From Isoperla grammatica (taxonomy: Eukaryota; Arthropoda; Insecta; Plecoptera; Perlodidae), in contig OX246746.1 in the NCBI GenBank assembly GCA_945910005.1, positions 16,429,387 to 16,493,386 of the forward strand: a DNA stretch of 64,000 bases, in the 5' to 3' direction. The notes under the pieces were generated by a model. That model saw only the letters and a list, made by a program, of their open reading frames with translations, ran no database searches and was not told the origin of the DNA. The position numbers and the translations under genes are program-made. Of the stretch, positions 58,181-64,000 are shown piece by piece; the first letter of the stretch is position 1; each line of letters opens with the position of its first letter.

Positions 58181-59204
58181 AATCATATTCATAATATTAT
58201 GGGTTATCATGGAAGTTGAAATAAGAAATGTAATGGATTTACTTCCTATAGGACTATATTTTGTGTGACGGATATGAACACTAGCGTTGTTATTGCATAT
58301 TATTCCAATTCGCTTAGTCACTATTGCTATTTCACTAAACCTAACATCCTTGTTTCAAATGTGAATCAGTCATTTGTTCATTATTCAGGCTCGTGGTACC
58401 AGATTGGGGATAGTTCAAATTCTACTCTTCTACTTTCTTGAATTTCAATGAAATCCATTGCACATGTTAACGCTGTAAAGAAACAAGAACACTAATTTAT
58501 TTACCCCCCTTTCTTCAGAAACCAAGAGAAAGTCCTAAGTCCTAAGTTCGGTTGTGTGTGTGGGGGGGGGGGAGGGGGGGGGGGGGGGGGTCCTTTCCTA
58601 ACACTGACACTATAGAGTATTCCTCGCTTTCCAACTACCCCGTGAATAAACTTTCATAAACTTCTACAAACTAAAAAGAACTGACGTTTAAATGTTAAAG
58701 TCGGTGAACAAGAAAGGAAAAGGAACTTAAATGTTACTTGGTGGACCGAAAAGAAGAACAATGTCTTGAAAATGCAAGGGTTACGTTAAATTTAATATCG
58801 ACGTTTAGAGCAAATAAATTCTTTTATTTCTTCTTTTTGCCATATAGTGAAGTACTTCTATATATGTATTATGAGGTACATAGGCCCGTTTTCATTAATT
58901 TTATCGATTTTTAGGTAACAGTCCAGTAGTAGCGGATGGCTGGCCTATTTTCTAATTAATAGTCGCCAATTAATAATTATTGATAAAAATTGTTTTTTAT
59001 GCGTGTTTACATATTCTCTTGAATAATTATTTCATATTTCTGGTTGATTTATGTTAACCATTCAAAATACAATCATTTTCGTTCATGACTGGTAATTTGT
59101 CGATAGGCATGGATAGTGGTATTATTAAAGATGATTGTTGCAATGCATGATAAACGGTATCCAAAAGTTTATAACAATTTTACACGTTCAGAATGCAGAT
59201 GTTT

Positions 59205-59400
59205 TAAGATTGACATAGTTTAAAAGTACCACCCCCTTATTATGTGACCATCGCCAAGCATAAAAATTATGACTGATAATAAATAATATAATATGAAATT
59301 AATAAATGTGATATAAATGTCGGGTTGTCACGGGGGTAAGGGTGGTCACATAGCGATGGAGGGGGGCAGCGGGGGAGAGTCAAACTAAGAAATTCTCGTA
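59205..59400. repeat. Dispersed repeat, copy B of 13510-13730
   Basis: TTGACATAGTTTAAAAGTAC, AAATAATATAATATGAAATT and GTCGGGTTGTCACGGGGGTA follow copy A in order and orientation. Confidence 0.75.
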
Positions 59401-59404
59401 TCGT

Positions 59405-61480
59405 TAGGGGCAACATTAGTGCAGCAGTATGCATATTGTACGTACTAAATAAGTGTAATATAATAATGCATTTGTAGGTGCCGGTTCGACTCCAGTCTGA
59501 GTCAGTTATGAGTGAATGCTCTGAGTCAAGGGCGTGATGTGATACTGTTGATCAAAGATAGTAAGATATACCCTGTATGAGATTGAGACACACTTTGCGC
59601 ACGGCCCAGTCATTGAGCATTCTGTTGACACAACCGTGTGTGTATGTGTGTGTGTGGGGGGGGGGGCTTTGCTGCGTCATAAATCATTGCAACATTTGCA
59701 TAACCGATAGAAGAAAACATCTTGGTCTATCGGGGACTACTGAATGAAATGAGGCTCGTAGAGAGTAAATGTTCTCATGATCAGTCTTGGTAAAGAACGC
59801 GTTCCTTTTCTTACATCAGAAACTTGGAACGAATGTAACGTTTCTTTATGAAATGCCGCCGAATTCCAGTACCTGATATCGTAAACTTCAGTATAAAAAA
59901 TATCTTGTGACTTCCCGTGTTTTCGAAAATGGCGCCATCTCTTGTCAGATTCCGAGTGTTGGAAGGGATCGGAGACCGGGCAAGTCCGCTAGTGATAAGA
60001 AGATAAGAAGAATGTAACTTAACTTTTAAAGTTTTTTTTTGGGGGGGGGGGGGGGGGGGGGGAACTTGCCCAAGACTGGTCATGATTGGGGCATTCACAC
60101 AAATCGTTTGGTTTGTTAAATTTTAAATTGGATTGTTAACTGGGTTAAAATATCCTGTATGAACTTGAACTATGTACGTTGGAAAAACCCGTAATGTTTC
60201 AATTGGAACATTTAGCGAGATGCTCTAAAATGATGTGATTCCGATTGCCCCAATTGAAGGATTGGAATATCCATCTTGATGCGTTCCGCATCATTGTGTC
60301 TTCTGGTGTTTTCTCTCATGTTGTCGTTTTACCGTGTTGAAGATAAATGTCAGTTTTGGAAATATCAAAAACAAGAATAATAATAATATTACTAACCGAT
60401 TGAAAAACTGGGCCTTAGCGTATAGTGTAATAACTTTTCTTATACTAGACATTCTAAATATATGCACAGTGACAATGTTATCAGCAGTATGTGTTACTGC
60501 AAGTGTAAACAAATGAAGGGGCCAACTCAACAACAACTTTTCGTGATGACTCTTATAGTTAGTTATACATTGAAGTAATCATACACTATTATTATGTAAG
60601 ATTATTCTGTATAGTGCTTTTGTACGCGTGCGTGTGACGTGTGACGAATATATGACCTAATGGGATACCGGTCACGAGACTGACTACATACGTCACACGG
60701 ATACCATATTTCATTAGCATAAAGATGTTCTACACTCTTATCTCAATTACTACTACAAGTAATAAGCTAAACTTGATCAATATCGCTCTGCATGGTTTTC
60801 GAGATAATGGAGTCTACTCCAGGCTTCGAGTTAAAGCTTTATGTTCATGTATCTTGCAAAACCGTTCGAAAAAAGTTTAGGAATTCTTATACGTGATGTA
60901 AAAAAATATTGTTTATTTACGCCAATAAATTTTGCATTTTTTACTATGTTTCACTAATATGATTCGCATTTGAGTACCGTTGAAGTTAGATGCACATAGT
61001 ATGCATATGGAATGGCGTGCATAAATAGACCTTTCTAACTACGCATTTGAAATTTCGATTGCTGTAATAGAATGGCAACAATGGTGTGTTACGTCAGCGC
61101 TCATTTGTCAACGCGGAATGACTGTCGGTGTTATTGTAACATTGAATCACGCTCAGACGGTTGTGTAGGCAGGCCTACATACCGGGAAATGTCAGCTGAC
61201 AGGCAATACATACAGGCGAGTAATGCTGTGTGTACGACTTAATACAAACATTCGCCCGACTGAGACTAAATTGATTCAGTCGCATGAGAATGCATGAAGA
61301 TATGATTCCGCGATTTGGTTCTGTATCAACATCAACTAAACAATGAATAATTTAAAAATTGTAATTCTCATGATTGTCATTTATGTACTTACTTGATTAA
61401 TTAAATGTTTTTGAATTATTACAGAAATTACAATAGTTGTTAATAGATGATTTTCAGAGTTGATCTATGACCTTTAGACT
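59405..61480. other. No gene recognised; two poly(G) tracts
   Basis: A box B-like GCCGGTTCGACTCCAGTC at 59479 suggests a SINE remnant. Poly(G) tracts lie at 59656-59667 and 60040-60062. No exon with credible splice sites was found. Confidence 0.5.
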
Positions 61481-61484
61481 GAGT

Positions 61485-61622
61485 TAATTACGGTGTTCTA
61501 AATCGTCTAAGACAATCCAATGTACAGCAATAACTAGTTTTCAAATGTTATGTGAAGGTGCATTTGTAATTGTTGTGCAGTGTTGTCACTTGTCAATGAC
61601 GATTTAGAAGACCGTAGTTAAC
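61485..61622. repeat. Foldback element
   Basis: GTTAATTACGGTGTTCTAAA followed by TCGTC pairs with GACGATTTAGAAGACCGTAG and TTAAC, with three mismatches. The spacer is about 85 bp. Confidence 0.7.
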
Positions 61623-61877
61623 GCCATCTATATATAAGGCTCTTAAATCAATCATCTAATCTTTGTTTAGCTGACACAAAACTAATCCCGCATATATGAA
61701 TCACTTTTTCAGTATCTTGAGAGCTTCTCAAGATATCAGTTAAATACTGTTTCATTTGAGTGATCTAATATTGCGAGCTACCCATTACACCTCTCTGAAC
61801 TAGCTATCTCTACGGGCAGGGGATAACCTATTATCAAAGATCAGAGTCCATAATTAGCCGGGGGACGGGGGTGGAGG

Positions 61878-62240
61878 CAGTGGCGTATACACGGGGGGGA
61901 GGGGGGGGGGACAACCCCTCCCCCTTTTGCAAAGAAAACATGGAAAATAACCGTTTACATTTCAATAGACAGTATTTTAGACATTTGTTTTTGTTAAAAG
62001 TACACGCATCGATCTATAATTACTATATTTTTATATTTTTTTAAGGAACAAATGTGTTGCCAGAAACTGAGTAATCTTGTTTCAGTTGGCCGCTGTAAAA
62101 CGCACAGATTTGCACTAAAATTACCTTGACGACAATTTTTTCGGGGGGCAAGCCCCCCGGAACCCTAATTATGTTTCGGTTCCACTCTCTATAATATGGG
62201 TTGAAAACCCCCCCTTTCCCAATTCCTGGATACGCCACTG
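61878..62240. mobile_element. hAT-like element, CAGTGGCGTAT family (363 bp)
   Basis: Ends CAGTGGCGTATACAC and CTGGATACGCCACTG are inverted repeats. The octamer GGTGGAGG flanks both sides exactly (61870-61877 and 62241-62248). It contains a poly(G) tract near 61892-61910. It is the clearest member of the family also seen at 16733, 29409 and 41150. It is non-autonomous. Confidence 0.88.
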
Positions 62241-62466
62241 GGTGGAGGGATATACGAACGAGAACGAGGTAACCGGTGTATGCAAGAAGGGGGGCCACAT
62301 TGCATGTTAGAATTATGAACATTTTCTAAAAGGTGGATGAACTGGTATTTCAATCACATCACACGTTAACTCGCAATGCGTATACATTGGGAGTACTTTT
62401 CTTTTTTTTACAATTCACATAAAGAAAGGCACTACTACTAAGTGATAACCTAGGTGTTAAGTGCCT

Positions 62467-62497
62467 CAAAACAATAACAACAACAACAACAACAACT
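62467..62497. repeat. (AAC)n microsatellite
   Basis: ACAATAACAACAACAACAAC continues to 62497. Confidence 0.9.
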
Positions 62498-62499
62498 AA

Positions 62500-62936
62500 G
62501 GCATGTGTGTCTGTTGTTTACCTGAACAAGTTTCCGGAGTGAGCCGACGTGAGGTGCCAGTGCGCACATTGTTTGTGTTGTTCCCCTCCACGTCACGGCC
62601 CTACCCCTGCCCACCTGGGCGGCAGCACAGCAAGCACTCTCACTCAATCACTCATTCTTGCAGTGATGCTTTTGATAGTCGGACGCTTTTTCCTCTTCCT
62701 CTATAGACTTCGAATAACTGTCAATTTTCAAATCACGTTCGATTCTTCTTTCCTCGAGTATTATTATCTCTAGCTTCAGGTTACGTGTTATCTTTCAAGA
62801 CAGTGAAGTTGTACTCTTCTGCATAATAATATTATTTATAGAGGTTATAAGCGAACTAATTTGTGTAGTGATGCATTAGCTATAGCGTGAGCGGTTACGT
62901 GATTTGTATTATTTGTGTTGGAAGAACTACTTAAAA
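62500..62936 (+). promoter_or_regulatory. Putative 5'UTR/promoter region of the terminal gene
   Basis: A GC-richer segment (62520-62640, including CCACGTCACGGCCC) lies 300-400 bases before the start codon at 62937, and the nearest in-frame stop is at 62883. No TATA box can be placed with confidence. Its role as promoter or 5' leader is inference from position. Confidence 0.35.
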
Positions 62937-63878
62937 ATGGATGGACAGAACGGAAGTTCTTTTGCTATGTCCACTGACAAGGTAGTCGAGAGCAAAAGTG
63001 AGGTGAAAGGCTTCGCCAAGCTGAAACAAGTCTTTGGGTTCAAATCAAAAAGTGGTTACCAAACAACGAAGTTGAAGAAAGAAAAGTCTAGTGGTCTTCT
63101 ACGACGAACAAAAGAGAAATACTCGTTGTTGAGTGGGGAGGTTGAGCTGCCACTCAAAGAGAAACCTTCTCTGGCTGCCACCCTCTCCCGCAAGATTAGC
63201 TTCAAGAAGTTGAAGAAGGCGAAATCAGGGAGCAAGATTGTCCAGTCCAAGATAGCCACTCCGGTGATCGCGTCCCCCAGAACATCCGTCGAGGAGCTAG
63301 ACTACGACCGGCCAGAAGATGACACCCCAAGCTCCACGGAAACCGAGGAAGAAGTCGTAGTTACTACGATGGGTGGGGGTGAATCGGACTCTGACCGCCA
63401 GGTGACTGTTAGCCAATTAGAAGCGACGAGCGTTGACGGGGATCTAAAACCTCTTGATCGCGAGCCAAGTACTCAGTCGCGTGCAAGTGGAGCGCGTGAG
63501 TTGACCGCCGACGTAACCTCTCGCATTCGCGCTGCTTGGATGTCCTCGGAGTCGGTAGCACACATGGAAGTACTCGCCAAGCCCAAGTCTAAGGGGAGTA
63601 AACAAGTGAATATAGACTCGCCCAAGATTAAGGGGAGTAAACAAGTGAGTATAGACTCGCCGGTGGAGAGCACCCCCGGCAGTTCCAAGTCAGAAGGCTT
63701 CTTCACGCCTCTGGTATCGCCCATGTCGTCCAACGACTTCGACGAGGATGTCTCGGTGGAGACGCCGAAGTACACCTACAAGGCGCCGTCAGTGGAGTCG
63801 CCGATGACGAACGGGGATGATGTGATGACAGAAGCTAGGGCACGTTTGTCTCAGAGCTTGGGGGTGGCCAATGCAACG
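62937..63878 (+). CDS. First coding exon of an unrecognised Ser/Lys-rich protein (314 codons, gene continues beyond the window)
   Basis: The ATG at 62937 has a strong context (A at -3, G at +4), with an in-frame TAG upstream at 62883. The exon ends GCAACG|GTAAGC in phase 0. The protein is predicted to be disordered. The N-terminal 100 residues are basic, with FAKLKQVFGFKSKSGY and ATLSRKISFKKLKKAKSGSK. An acidic patch TETEEEVVV follows at about residues 131-140. A tandem 13-residue repeat (KSKGSKQVNIDSP, KIKGSKQVSIDSP) sits near residues 216-241, and SP-rich sequence after it offers proline-directed phosphorylation sites. I do not recognise the family. It looks like the regulatory N-terminus of a larger cytoplasmic or cytoskeletal protein, but that is only composition-based. 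Confidence 0.85.
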
Positions 63879-64000
63879 GTAAGCCTCGTTTATGTATACA
63901 TTTCGTCTATATTGTTGCATATTGCATCGTGATGGGGTGCGAACCTACAACCTCCCGAATTCAGCATAAGCATCATTATTTTATTGTAATTAAGATCAGT
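63879..64000 (+). other. Start of the first intron of the terminal gene
   Basis: The intron begins GTAAGCC. GAACCTACAACCTCCCGAAT at about 63940 is reminiscent of the minus-strand family 1 SINE head (GACCTCCCGAAT), too short to assign firmly. Confidence 0.5.

Overview
This is eukaryotic, almost certainly animal, chromosomal DNA. Coding exons are short and widely spaced, with GT/AG introns and a polyadenylation signal. Most of the window is repeats: tRNA-headed SINEs, foldback MITEs, hAT-like elements, an R4/Dong-like non-LTR retrotransposon, minisatellites, and long (TAA)n and poly(G/C) tracts. A run of exactly 200 N at 14347-14546 is a fixed-size scaffolding gap. Base composition is AT-rich and gene density very low, which suggests a large invertebrate genome. 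I could not fix the phylum; the protein matches and repeat style fit an arthropod or another marine or terrestrial invertebrate.

The one gene I can name is a RASSF1/3/5-type Ras-association domain protein (Rassf) on the + strand. Four consecutive phase-consistent exons (18056-18243, 20069-20184, 21540-21658, 25617-25817) encode the RA domain and the C-terminal SARAH helix, ending at a TAG with a 3'UTR and AATAAA at 26139. Another + strand exon at about 8405-8675 could be an upstream Rassf exon, but its phase does not join directly to the RA exon. An exon that would bridge the two by phase lies at 46705-46862, 21 kb beyond the gene's 3' end. A further gene starts at 62937 with a 314-codon first coding exon of unknown function and runs off the window.

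Layout: 1-6486 SINE pieces, foldbacks and a MITE nested in a SINE; 6487-8400 a CACGTG-containing minisatellite abutting the 8.4 kb exon; 9005-11812 a SINE plus an R4/Dong-like element set in (TTA)n; 12050-17151 a SINE, two hAT-like elements, poly(G/C) and the gap; 17673-26160 Rassf with repeat-filled introns; 26170-46700 no certain genes but many DNA elements, two candidate non-coding first exons (34.5 and 34.9 kb) and a second minisatellite (42.5-43.3 kb); 46705-48567 an exon whose splice donor is tandemly reiterated into satellites; 49-52.3 kb foldbacks; 53290-55980 more R4/Dong-like 3' ends in (TAA)n; 56-62.9 kb repeats and a clean hAT-like MITE; 62937-63878 the first exon of the next gene.

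For discovery the main points are: (i) the out-of-order, phase-matching exon and the gap in the Rassf intron; (ii) tandem repeats that grew out of a functional splice donor; (iii) the repeated 3'-terminal module of the R4/Dong-like elements, always next to (TAA)n, with a (GAA)n module flanked by 14-bp direct repeats in only some copies. All identifications are by eye; no database search was run.
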